From positions 1 through 39,683 of the forward strand of contig JAFVAR010000043.1 in NCBI GenBank assembly GCA_017480425.1: 39,683 bases of DNA, written 5' to 3'. Each line of letters starts with the position of its first letter. Position 1 is the stretch's first letter. A model generated the notes under the pieces. That model did no database searches, was not told the origin of the DNA, and worked only from the letters and a program-made list of their open reading frames with translations. A program made the translations under genes and the position numbers. This DNA is from a bacterium. Lineage in GTDB: Bacteria > Cyanobacteriota > Vampirovibrionia > Gastranaerophilales > Gastranaerophilaceae. This document shows, piece after piece, positions 1-6,681 of the stretch.

Positions 1-162
1 AGAAGAAATCCTAATTTTCTGCACCTTTCCGCAAACAATCTCAAACTAACCGCCAATCCCAAAATGGACTGAAAAATACATACGCCACAAGCAAAATTTG
101 CTTCAGCCTCTGCTCACAACTCGCTCGAACCACAATCTGTGATTCTCATCACTACCAACACC
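1..162. other. Non-coding block downstream of the tRNA operon
   Basis: No gene is supported here. The stretch is richer in C and G than the flanking AT-rich DNA. On the minus strand a frame of about 30 codons (133 down to 41, GTG start) stays open, but it has no Shine-Dalgarno sequence and lies just beyond the tRNA terminator. It may be a dispersed intergenic repeat or a decayed sequence; this cannot be decided from one copy. Confidence 0.3.
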
Positions 163-279
<117 letters not shown>

Positions 280-299
280 ATATGAAATTTTAAATAATT

Positions 300-371
<72 letters not shown>

Positions 372-477
372 ATCTTCGTTTGGTTTCACCCAACCTACTT
401 TACAGAGGTTTAATATCCAGCATGGTATTCAGTTTTCAAATTTACGGATAAATTTTCATTTACCCCTCAAAAATAAA

Positions 478-549
478 AGCCGGTAATAGGAATCGAACCT
501 ACAACCTACGGTTTACAAAACCGTTGCTCTACCGTTGAGCTATACCGGC
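478..549 (-). tRNA. tRNA-Thr (TGT)
   Basis: A 72-nt cloverleaf. Acceptor GCCGGTA pairs with TACCGGC, and the anticodon loop TTTTGTAAA gives TGT (reads ACA/ACG). The T-arm is AGGTTCGATTCCT and CCA is not encoded. It is the first tRNA of the operon, starting about 10 nt after the -10 element. Two threonine isoacceptors are thus co-transcribed with tRNA-Tyr. Confidence 0.95.
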
Positions 550-559
550 AACAGAAATT

Positions 560-588
560 ATGATATCGGAAACAATGAATGTTGTCAA
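560..588 (-). promoter_or_regulatory. Sigma-70-type promoter of the tRNA operon
   Basis: On the minus strand TTGACA (583-588) is followed after 17 bp by TATCAT (560-565). The expected start near 553 lies just upstream of tRNA-Thr(TGT). Confidence 0.8.
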
Positions 589-635
589 CTAAATCTTTTT
601 TATAAATTTTTTATTTTCATCAAGGTGAATAAATA

Positions 636-663
636 TTGACTTTAAGAAAAACGCCATTATAGA
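636..663 (+). promoter_or_regulatory. Sigma-70-like promoter of the flagellar rod operon
   Basis: TTGACT (636-641), 16-bp spacer, TATAGA (658-663), about 90 bp upstream of the first rod gene. The sigma-28 pattern seen at 3423, 6100 and 6460 is absent, which fits an early/middle flagellar class. Confidence 0.5.
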
Positions 664-756
664 CATGATGAAGTACATTAAACGGATGATTTTTCAACGA
701 TTTACTAAAGTAAACAGACCAATTATCCGATAAAACATGTAAAAGAGGTAAATACT

Positions 757-1455
757 ATGCAAATTAACGGCGGAATAAGATTTTGTGAACCCGGTATGCG
801 CTCATCGATAAGAGCGATGCATGTTCAAAGTGAAATTTTAGGAATGATAAATGAAAACGTAGAAGGCTTTGATAAAGTAGGTTTTCAAAGGAGAGAGCCT
901 GTAGTTTCTACGATGACTGAATTTATCGGAGTTCATGGGCTTTCTACAACAATTGATGACCAGGTTGGTCGTATTATGGTTTCAAATAATCCGCTTGATA
1001 TAGCAATGGCTACCAAAGGATATTTTCAAATACAAACTCCTAATGGTGTAAAACTGACTCGTGATGGCAGATTCAAACTTGATAAAGCAGGGAATCTGCT
1101 TTCGTTGGAAGACTTTCCTGTATTGTCTGATGCAGGTTTACCAATTACTTTGCCGGTTGTTCCGGATAATATTGACAAGGTTGTTGTTGATGTCAAGGGT
1201 AAGGTAAGCGTATATGACAAAAATACAAATCAGCTTGCTGATGCAGGATATCTTGGAATTGTAGATGCAAACGGAATGGCAGTAATCAATCCTGAAGTAA
1301 AACAAGGATACAATGAGTATTCAAACGTTACAATCCAAAATGAATTCTTAGCAGTAAAACCGGTAGTAAGAAATTTTGAAGCAAACAGACAAATATTCTT
1401 GATTGAAAGCAGCAATTTGCAAAAAGTAATAAGCCAATTGGGCTCTGCAAGCTAG
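757..1455 (+). CDS. Flagellar basal-body rod protein, FlgF/FlgG family (divergent)
   Basis: A 232-aa protein of the flagellar rod/hook family, which forms the drive shaft through the periplasm. The centre carries the family signature (NPLDIAMATKGYFQIQTPNG, then TRDGRFKLDKAGNL, about residues 78-113). The C-terminus is helical, as in rod proteins that pair their N- and C-terminal helices. The usual N-terminal ANNLANxxTxGF motif is poorly kept (NENVEGFDKVGFQ). The start has a good Shine-Dalgarno (AAAGAGG). It is first in a four-gene operon and followed after 12 bp by a second FlgF/G-type gene. FlgF is the better guess for this copy because it is shorter and more divergent, but FlgF and FlgG cannot be separated securely here. 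Confidence 0.8.
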   Translation: MQINGGIRFCEPGMRSSIRAMHVQSEILGMINENVEGFDKVGFQRREPVVSTMTEFIGVHGLSTTIDDQVGRIMVSNNPLDIAMATKGYFQIQTPNGVKLTRDGRFKLDKAGNLLSLEDFPVLSDAGLPITLPVVPDNIDKVVVDVKGKVSVYDKNTNQLADAGYLGIVDANGMAVINPEVKQGYNEYSNVTIQNEFLAVKPVVRNFEANRQIFLIESSNLQKVISQLGSAS

Positions 1456-1467
1456 GAGGATTAAACT

Positions 1468-2181
1468 ATGTATAATATGCAGGCAGTAGTAAGAAAAAGT
1501 ATTAATAATGCAACAATGCAGTTTGAAAGGTTGGGTTATGTAGCAAATAATCTTGCAAACTACAACACAGTTGCTTATAAAACCTCCTCTTTTGAACAGC
1601 TTATGCGAGAGGACGGATATATTGACGGTGCAATAAGGCGTAATACACTCCAAGGTTCAATAAGAGTAAGTAACAATCCTTATGATATAGCAATTTCAGG
1701 CGAAGGATATATCCCGGTTGTATCTCCTGACGGGGAAACACAATATACACGTGACGGTTCACTAAAATGCGGCAAAAACGGGTATCTTGTAACTGTTGAC
1801 GATTGGATGATTGGTGACGGAATCAAAATTCCGCCAAATTCGTACAAAATAGAAATTCGTCCTAACGGTGACGTTATGAATTATGATAATGCAGGCTCAC
1901 TTCCGGAAAAAATAGGTACAATTCCGATAGTTCAATTTGATAATCCTGAAGCACTTGAACAAGGTCATTACAATAAAATGGTTTACAACGATGAATCCGG
2001 AAGTCCAAGATTAGTTAAAAGCGAAGACAGTATTCGTCAATATGCAACAGAAGTTTCTAATGTTAATGTTTATGACGAAGTAAACAATCTGATGAGGCTT
2101 AATACATCAATGATAGCTAGTATGAACCTTATGAAAGTTGCAGATGACATGTATAATAAAGCAATTAACATAAGAGAGTAG
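1468..2181 (+). CDS. flgG: Flagellar basal-body rod protein FlgG/FlgF-like
   Basis: A 237-aa rod protein. The N-terminal motif VANNLANYNTVAYK (about residues 25-38) is the classical flagellar rod/hook signature. It is followed by NPYDIAISGEGY and TRDGSLKCGKNGYLV. The C-terminus (EVSNVNVYDEVNNLMRLNTS) matches the FlgG-type end that packs against the N-terminal helix. Export would be by the flagellar type III apparatus, so no signal peptide is expected or seen. AGGAGG precedes the ATG. The choice of FlgG over FlgF is by analogy only; at 237 residues it is slightly short for FlgG. Confidence 0.8.
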   Translation: MYNMQAVVRKSINNATMQFERLGYVANNLANYNTVAYKTSSFEQLMREDGYIDGAIRRNTLQGSIRVSNNPYDIAISGEGYIPVVSPDGETQYTRDGSLKCGKNGYLVTVDDWMIGDGIKIPPNSYKIEIRPNGDVMNYDNAGSLPEKIGTIPIVQFDNPEALEQGHYNKMVYNDESGSPRLVKSEDSIRQYATEVSNVNVYDEVNNLMRLNTSMIASMNLMKVADDMYNKAINIRE

Positions 2182-2191
2182 GGTGATATAG

Positions 2192-2542
2192 ATGACTTAC
2201 ACAAGTTTAGATGCACTAGGAAAAGCAAATTTAATGATGGACTTAATATCCCAGAGACAAAGGGCATTAGGTGCTAACATCGCAAACGTAGATACCCCGG
2301 GCTATGTAAGACGAGATATTGATTTTTCTCAATATCTCGGTTCAATGAACAGTCCGTTGGAAACCGAATTATCGACAAGACTTGGCCCCTCAGGCGTTTT
2401 AGAAGAAAAAGAACGTCGTGATATTGATATTGCGGAAGAACTTGCTGAGATACAAAAAAACTCACTTTTGTATACTATGGCAACCAGAAGAATGTCAAAT
2501 ATAATTACACAAATGAAAACCGTCGTAAATGTCGGCAAATAG
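2192..2542 (+). CDS. flgB: Flagellar proximal rod protein FlgB
   Basis: A 116-aa protein of usual FlgB length. The motif GANIANVDTPGYVRRDIDF (about residues 27-45) is diagnostic, and the C-terminal helix ends in a typical run (AEIQKNSLLYTMATRRMSNIITQMKTVV). FlgB forms the most proximal rod segment at the MS ring. It lies 10 bp after the FlgG-like gene and 23 bp before flgC. The order rod proteins-flgB-flgC, without an adjacent fliE, differs from the common flgB-flgC-fliE arrangement. Confidence 0.92.
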   Translation: MTYTSLDALGKANLMMDLISQRQRALGANIANVDTPGYVRRDIDFSQYLGSMNSPLETELSTRLGPSGVLEEKERRDIDIAEELAEIQKNSLLYTMATRRMSNIITQMKTVVNVGK

Positions 2543-2565
2543 TATTTGAAAGGAAGTGACTTTAA

Positions 2566-3009
2566 ATGAGTATAATGGAATCTATAAATATTGGTTCAAA
2601 TGCATTGAAAACGCATGGTATGCGACTTGATATTCATGCAAAAAACATCGCAAACGTAGATACTCCAAACTATGTAAGAAGAATTCCTGTCATTAATGCT
2701 ACGGAAGATATTTCATTCCACGGCGTTATGAATGCTATGAAAGAAGACGTTTTTGGGACAGGTACTTTACCGTATTTACAAGGGGGAGTTGTATTTAACG
2801 GTTGCGTTGAAGACCCGACTGTGGGTGAAAGAATATATTCTCCCGGACACCCTGACGCTGATGCAAACGGATACATCAGAGCTTCAAATGTAAATGCAAT
2901 GGTTGATATGGCAGATGCAATTATGGCACAAAGGGCGTATGAAGCAAACCTTGCATTAATAAATATTTCTCGCTCAATGGCTGCAAAAGCAGTCGAAATA
3001 GGAAGATAA
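2566..3009 (+). CDS. flgC: Flagellar proximal rod protein FlgC
   Basis: A 147-aa FlgC. The N-terminal motif HAKNIANVDTPNYVRR (about residues 24-39) and the near-invariant C-terminal block (NVNAMVDMADAIMAQRAYEANLA) identify the family. It forms the proximal rod with FlgB. AAGGAAG lies upstream of the ATG. It is the last gene of the operon and is followed by a strong terminator. The hook gene flgE and the ring genes flgH/flgI are not in this window. Confidence 0.95.
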   Translation: MSIMESINIGSNALKTHGMRLDIHAKNIANVDTPNYVRRIPVINATEDISFHGVMNAMKEDVFGTGTLPYLQGGVVFNGCVEDPTVGERIYSPGHPDADANGYIRASNVNAMVDMADAIMAQRAYEANLALINISRSMAAKAVEIGR

Positions 3010-3028
3010 AGAAAAAAGATAAAACAAT

Positions 3029-3069
3029 AAAAAAGAAGTTGTTCCCAAAACACGAACAACTTCTTTTTT
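3029..3069. terminator. Bidirectional terminator between flgC and the convergent gene
   Basis: A 16-bp perfect inverted repeat (3029-3044 / 3054-3069) with a 9-nt loop. A and T runs at the stem base give a T-run on either strand. It ends the rod operon and also the minus-strand gene at 3086. Confidence 0.9.
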
Positions 3070-3085
3070 AATTTATAAATTCCAC

Positions 3086-3385
3086 TTAGTCTTCTTTGTT
3101 AGGTGTAAATATCCAAGCTTGTCCGAATATTTGCTCTTCACCTTTCAAGGCTCCGACCATAATTTGATTTTCTTTCTTTTGAACAATAACTTTTACATTA
3201 TTAGGATAATCCATAATTTTTTGGTCTTCTATGATACCGAAAGTTTTATCTACAAAATCCAAAACGTCATAGTATTCTGTTATAGATTCTAAACGATGTA
3301 AATCAACCAAAATCTTGTCATTACAAGCATTCTTAAAATCCCCTGCGTTGTATGAATATAAATTGTACATATTAAATTCTGCCAT
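3086..3385 (-). CDS. Unknown 99-aa protein under a sigma-28-type promoter
   Basis: A small, soluble, acidic/mixed protein with no signal peptide or membrane segment and no family I recognise. The N-terminus is rich in Tyr/Asn (MYNLYSYNAGDF). The start has GAGG six bases upstream. The gene sits alone between the rod operon and minCDE, and its promoter (3423-3449) is an almost ideal FliA site. It is therefore probably expressed late in flagellar assembly, when chemotaxis, motor and filament proteins are made. It could be a chaperone, motility regulator or flagellum-linked accessory protein. The function is unknown; only the regulatory link is supported. Confidence 0.75.
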   Translation of the reverse strand: MAEFNMYNLYSYNAGDFKNACNDKILVDLHRLESITEYYDVLDFVDKTFGIIEDQKIMDYPNNVKVIVQKKENQIMVGALKGEEQIFGQAWIFTPNKED

Positions 3386-3422
3386 TTTAACCTCGAGTTA
3401 AAGTTTACATTTTATAATTTAT

Positions 3423-3449
3423 ATAACGGCATTTTTTGTAAAAACTTTA
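3423..3449 (-). promoter_or_regulatory. Sigma-28 (FliA-type) promoter
   Basis: On the minus strand TAAAGTTT (3442-3449), an 11-bp spacer, then GCCGTTAT (3423-3430). The enterobacterial FliA consensus is TAAAGTTT-N11-GCCGATAA, so 8/8 and 6/8 positions match with exact spacing. The upstream T/A-rich stretch (TTGTAAATTTATGTAA) resembles those before the two other copies. It drives the 99-aa gene. Confidence 0.85.
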
Positions 3450-3585
3450 GGTATTTGGAAAAATTTGTTACATAAATTTACAAAAAATGTGATAAATAAA
3501 ATATTTCAAAAACTTAACATTTTATTGAATTACAAAACATTTTAATATATTCTTTTCATGTCACAGATTATTTGGGAATTATAAT

Positions 3586-4575
3586 ATGTTATTAGAAAAA
3601 GGTTTTGTAAAGAATGGCTTTATTATTGATTTAAGCAATGCAAAAAACACTACCCAACTGGTTTTTGAATTGAGTTCAATAATGGAGCATCCTGATGTAA
3701 AAGGAAAAAATGTATGTTTAAAGTTGGGCGGTTCGGATTTGAAGCAATCTCAATTGTTGAGCATAAAGGCTTTGATAGAATCAATGGACTCTTCAATTGC
3801 CTTTATTGATACTACATCAGAGCAAACAGAAGCTTCTGCCGTAAGTTTAGGCATTATGGTTTCAAAGGTTTCAGATCAGGATATTCAGGACGGAATCGTA
3901 GGAACACTTCCGGATGAAGTTAGTGAAGAATCTGTTATGGTGAAATCAGAAGAAATAAGTTTAGATTCTTCAGGACAAAGCGAAGCAAGCCTTTCTTCAA
4001 GCCACATCGAAACAACGGAAGGTATTGAAGATATCTATAACGAAATATCTGCAGAAGAATTGTCAGAAATCATTCCTTCGGAAGATTCCGAAAAAACATA
4101 TTTTACAAAATTTGCTGCAAATGAAGGTTTATTAAATGATGAACACAGCAAATATATTCTTTTGGATACCGGTAATGTTCTGCCTGAGGGCGTTGAAGAA
4201 AATTCAACAAATACGGAGTCATTGCCGACTTTGTACTTAAATCAGACTTTGCGTTCAGGTCAAACAGTAAGCTATGACGGTAATATACTAATTATAGGCG
4301 ATGCCCATCCCGGCAGTGAAATTATTGCAGGCGGCGATATTACCGTATGGGGTATTTTGGGTGGTATTGCTCATGCAGGAAATGCCGGCAATATAACATC
4401 TAAAGTAAGAGCACTTAAGCTAAATGCAATTCAATTAAGAATTGCAGGCTTATATGCAAGACGTAATGATACTCTTAACGTACCATATGTGCAAAAATCC
4501 AATGAGTTTACCCCGGAAGTAGCTCAGATAGAAGATGGTAAAATCGTAATTTACAAGAAATTAAGGAGAGATTAA
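3586..4575 (+). CDS. minC: Septum site-determining protein MinC
   Basis: A 329-aa FtsZ polymerisation inhibitor that blocks polar septation. The N-terminal FtsZ-binding domain spans about residues 1-100. The C-terminal beta-helix (about 220-320) shows the family's Gly-rich repeats (YDGNILIIGDAHPGSEIIAGGDI, broken here: NILIIGDAHPGSEI then AGGDITVWGILGGIAHAG), which bind MinD and dimerise. Between them is an unusually long, Glu/Ser-rich linker of roughly 100 residues. The gene is first in minCDE and its stop codon overlaps the minD start (TAATG). No good Shine-Dalgarno is visible; GGGA lies 8 bases upstream. The order C-D-E matches E. coli and many cyanobacteria. Confidence 0.9.
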   Translation: MLLEKGFVKNGFIIDLSNAKNTTQLVFELSSIMEHPDVKGKNVCLKLGGSDLKQSQLLSIKALIESMDSSIAFIDTTSEQTEASAVSLGIMVSKVSDQDIQDGIVGTLPDEVSEESVMVKSEEISLDSSGQSEASLSSSHIETTEGIEDIYNEISAEELSEIIPSEDSEKTYFTKFAANEGLLNDEHSKYILLDTGNVLPEGVEENSTNTESLPTLYLNQTLRSGQTVSYDGNILIIGDAHPGSEIIAGGDITVWGILGGIAHAGNAGNITSKVRALKLNAIQLRIAGLYARRNDTLNVPYVQKSNEFTPEVAQIEDGKIVIYKKLRRD

Positions 4576-5387
4576 TGACTGGTCGTGTAATAGTAATAAC
4601 ATCCGGAAAAGGCGGAGTAGGAAAGACAACAACAAGTGCAAATATCGGTACTGCTTTGGCTAAAGCCGGACATAAAGTGGTCTTAATTGATACAGATTTG
4701 GGCTTAAGAAACTTAGATTTGTTGCTAGGACTTGAAAATAGAATCGTATACACAATTGTAGACGTTATTGAAGAACGCTGCAAATTAAAACAAGCACTTG
4801 TTAAGGATAAAAAGAATCCTAACCTGTCATTATTAGCAGCTGCCCAAACAAGAGATAAAACTGCTGTTAATGCTGAACAATTAAAAGAAATTTGTGACAC
4901 ATTAAGGGAAGAAAATGATTTTGTATTGGTTGATTGTCCGGCAGGAATTGAACAAGGTTTTCAAAATGCAGTAGCAGGCGCAAACGAAGCTATTGTTGTT
5001 ACAACTCCTGAAATGTCAGCAATTCGTGATGCAGACAGAATTATAGGTCTATTGGCAACAAAAGAAGAAATTTCTAGTACAAAATTATTATTAAACCGAG
5101 TTCGTCCAAGTTTAATAAAGTCAAATGAAATGATGAGTGTTGATGATGTAATCGGAATTCTTGAAATTCCTCTAATTGGTATTATTCCTGAAGATACCGG
5201 TATAATCACATCAACAAACAAAGGTGAGCCTATTGTAAATGATGAAAATGCGCTTGCAGGAAAAGCGTACCGCAATGTTGCCCAAAGAATTTTGGGAGAA
5301 GAAGTTCCGTTCCTTGATTTGGATGAGCCGAAGGGATTTATGGCAAAAATCAAGAACGCCTTTGCGAAATTGAAAGTGAAGGTGTAA
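4575..5387 (+). CDS. minD: Septum site-determining ATPase MinD
   Basis: A 270-aa ParA-family ATPase that carries MinC to the membrane. The deviant Walker A motif SGKGGVGKT (residues 10-18) has the signature lysine at 12. The switch region LIDTDLGLRNLDLLLG and the Walker B-like FVLVDCPAGIEQG are intact. The C-terminus (GFMAKIKNAFAKLKVKV) is the amphipathic membrane-targeting helix. The length is normal. Translation is probably coupled to minC by the 1-nt overlap, and minE follows after one base. Confidence 0.97.
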   Translation: MTGRVIVITSGKGGVGKTTTSANIGTALAKAGHKVVLIDTDLGLRNLDLLLGLENRIVYTIVDVIEERCKLKQALVKDKKNPNLSLLAAAQTRDKTAVNAEQLKEICDTLREENDFVLVDCPAGIEQGFQNAVAGANEAIVVTTPEMSAIRDADRIIGLLATKEEISSTKLLLNRVRPSLIKSNEMMSVDDVIGILEIPLIGIIPEDTGIITSTNKGEPIVNDENALAGKAYRNVAQRILGEEVPFLDLDEPKGFMAKIKNAFAKLKVKV

Positions 5388-5388
5388 G

Positions 5389-5982
5389 ATGGGACTTTTC
5401 AGCAGTTTATATAATAAAGTTGCTAAGTTCTTCCGTCCGCAAGAAGATGATGGAGAGGCGTCTAAATCAGTTGCGACAAACCGTTTGAAATTGGTTTTGA
5501 TGCAGGATAGAACAAACCTTACTCCAAGAATTCTGGAGCAGATGAGAAGTGAATTAATAGACTTATTATCAAGGTATGTAGAACTAGATAAAGAACTTTT
5601 AGAATTAAATTTTGAACAAGAAGGCGATCAGGTTGCATTAATGCTTTCAATTCCTGTAATCAGAGCAAAGGATGAGGAAGAAATCGAAGCAGCATTAAAA
5701 GCAAGAGAAGAACAAAATTCAAAATCGGAGGGAAATAATGAGGAAACAGAATCGGATGGTGATTCTGAATCGAATGAAGATTCCGATGAAATAATTGATG
5801 AACGAACAGAAGAAGAAAAAGCAGAAGCCGAAAAAGCAGATGCTATAGCAAAAGAGCTTCAAGACGTTCCGACAATAATTAAGAAAAAGAAAGTTTCTCA
5901 ACCGGAAGAAATGGGAAATAACCCTTTTAAAGGTGATGATAATTCTGAAAAAGTAGAACTTGAAAGTACGACAGAAGCTTAA
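5389..5982 (+). CDS. minE: Cell division topological specificity factor MinE with long acidic tail
   Basis: Residues 1-95 align with the usual MinE: an N-terminal membrane-targeting amphipathic stretch (GLFSSLYNKVAKFF), the MinD-binding region (NRLKLVLMQDRT) and the topological specificity domain (MRSELIDLLSRYVELD... LSIPV). Typical MinE is about 85-100 residues. This one has a further ~100 residues that are very acidic (SEGNNEETESDGDSESNED) and end in a Lys-rich patch (IIKKKKV). The tail looks disordered, resembles the acidic linker in MinC, and is not part of the known oscillator. It starts one base after the minD stop. Confidence 0.9.
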   Translation: MGLFSSLYNKVAKFFRPQEDDGEASKSVATNRLKLVLMQDRTNLTPRILEQMRSELIDLLSRYVELDKELLELNFEQEGDQVALMLSIPVIRAKDEEEIEAALKAREEQNSKSEGNNEETESDGDSESNEDSDEIIDERTEEEKAEAEKADAIAKELQDVPTIIKKKKVSQPEEMGNNPFKGDDNSEKVELESTTEA

Positions 5983-6010
5983 GACAAAAAGAAGGAAAGT
6001 AAGTAAATAA

Positions 6011-6042
6011 AAAGTGGCGCAGCCAACAGGCTGCGCCACTTT
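6011..6042. terminator. Hairpin terminator after minCDE
   Basis: A very strong GC-rich stem, AAAGTGGCGCAGCC (6011-6024) with GGCTGCGCCACTTT (6029-6042), and a 4-nt loop. The T-run on the plus strand is poor (TTTGTCACC). It lies 29 bp after the minE stop. Confidence 0.75.
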
Positions 6043-6065
6043 GTCACCTTTAATTATAAAACATT

Positions 6066-6125
6066 TTGTAAATTTTTGTAAATATTTCTCCAAAAATCCT
6101 AAAGTTTTTAAAAAATATGCCGTTA
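6066..6125 (+). repeat. 60-bp promoter repeat, copy 1
   Basis: It matches 6426-6485 with only a few differences (near 6088-6091), exactly 360 bp apart. The 34 bases 6092-6125 are identical to 6452-6485. The copy holds TTGTAAATTTTTGTAAATAT followed by the sigma-28 elements. Confidence 0.9.
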
Positions 6126-6126
6126 A
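6100..6126 (+). promoter_or_regulatory. Sigma-28 (FliA-type) promoter
   Basis: TAAAGTTT (6100-6107), 11-bp spacer, GCCGTTAA (6119-6126). This is 8/8 and 7/8 to the FliA consensus. The predicted start is near 6133, about 33 nt before the ATG of the 71-aa gene. Confidence 0.88.
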
Positions 6127-6165
6127 AAAATATTGGAAACCAACATAAGGGAAAGGAGACGTAGT

Positions 6166-6381
6166 ATGAGTAATAATTACAATTGGAATTTTACTCCAAA
6201 ATCAAAAGGGTATTCATTTGCAGGAATTGATCTTTCACCGGTAAATTTTAACGGGTGGACTTGGAAACCAACAAAACCGCTCAGTCTAACATGTGATTTA
6301 GGTAATACTCAAATATTTTCTGTTGATTTAAAAATCAAAAACTTAACAAGTGGTGGTATAACATTCAGATTTACATTCTAA
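6166..6381 (+). CDS. Unknown 71-aa protein under a sigma-28 promoter
   Basis: A small protein rich in Asn, Trp, Thr and Phe, with no signal peptide, Cys or clear membrane helix. The C-terminal half looks like beta strands (LTCDLGNTQIFSVDLKIKN ... GGITFRFTF) and it ends in alternating aromatic residues. ATG 6166 has AGGAGA six bases upstream and lies inside the predicted transcript. A TTG in the same frame at 6133 falls at the transcription start itself and is rejected. I recognise no family. Strong late-flagellar promoter control suggests an abundant motility-linked or secreted small protein. Part of its sequence (KIKNLT codons, 6330-6347) reappears exactly in the next transcript. Confidence 0.8.
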   Translation: MSNNYNWNFTPKSKGYSFAGIDLSPVNFNGWTWKPTKPLSLTCDLGNTQIFSVDLKIKNLTSGGITFRFTF

Positions 6382-6425
6382 ATTTGTAACATTAATGTCC
6401 TTAATAACGATGTACACAACTTTGT

Positions 6426-6485
6426 TTGTAAATTTTTGTAAATATTTTTAAAAAAATCCTAAAGTTTTTAAAAAATATGCCGTTA
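6426..6485 (+). repeat. 60-bp promoter repeat, copy 2
   Basis: The partner of 6066-6125. It again carries the TTGTAAATTTTTGTAAATAT block and sigma-28 elements. Together with the shared 18-mer at 6521-6538 it points to a local duplication. Confidence 0.9.
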
Positions 6486-6486
6486 T
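6460..6486 (+). promoter_or_regulatory. Sigma-28 (FliA-type) promoter
   Basis: TAAAGTTT (6460-6467), 11-bp spacer, GCCGTTAT (6479-6486). The predicted start is about 6493. No convincing long reading frame with a start codon follows; the transcript ends at the terminator at 6649-6676. Confidence 0.87.
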
Positions 6487-6492
6487 ACATGA

Positions 6493-6676
6493 CATACAAT
6501 TTAACGGAGGTAATTCAACCAAAAATCAAAAACTTAACTTTAATACAGAGAAGCCTTTGAGACAGATAAGTAAGTCTACAAAGAAAAGAGTAAACAAAAT
6601 GTCTTCTCTAAAGGCAAAAATCGGATTGTGTTATAAGTTAAGTTGTAGAGAGGATGAACAAGAATCATCCTCTTTT
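6493..6676 (+). ncRNA. Candidate sigma-28-driven structured small RNA (~185 nt)
   Basis: A stand-alone transcript between a FliA-type promoter and a rho-independent terminator. A perfect 10-bp helix (6531-6540 with 6635-6644) closes an inner domain. Inside it, 6542-6547 can pair with 6627-6632, and GCCTTT (6553-6558) pairs with AAAGGC (6610-6615), with extra pairs around a bulge. The 5' tail has a GGAGG (6506-6510) without an AUG at a fitting distance; the only nearby ATG (6489) is upstream of the predicted start. A frame from about 6503 to 6685 is open but lacks a start codon. Bases 6521-6538 are identical to part of the 71-aa gene. It is either a motility-linked sRNA or the structured remnant of a duplicated gene. 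Confidence 0.6.
6649..6676 (+). terminator. Rho-independent terminator of the small transcript
   Basis: A 9-bp perfect stem AGAGGATGA (6649-6657) with TCATCCTCT (6665-6673), a 7-nt loop, followed by TTTTAATTTTT. It lies just before the convergent prephenate dehydratase-like gene. Confidence 0.88.
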
Positions 6677-6681
6677 AATTT

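Noticed and set aside
6133..6165. TTG-initiated extension of the 71-aa protein
   Set aside because: It begins at the predicted transcription start and has no ribosome site; ATG 6166 has one.
6489..6560. Short peptide from ATG 6489 (about 23 codons)
   Set aside because: The ATG lies upstream of the expected transcript start and has no Shine-Dalgarno.
6493..6676. 6S RNA as identity of the small transcript
   Set aside because: Length fits, but the 5' end is not paired with the 3' end and a separate terminator hairpin follows.
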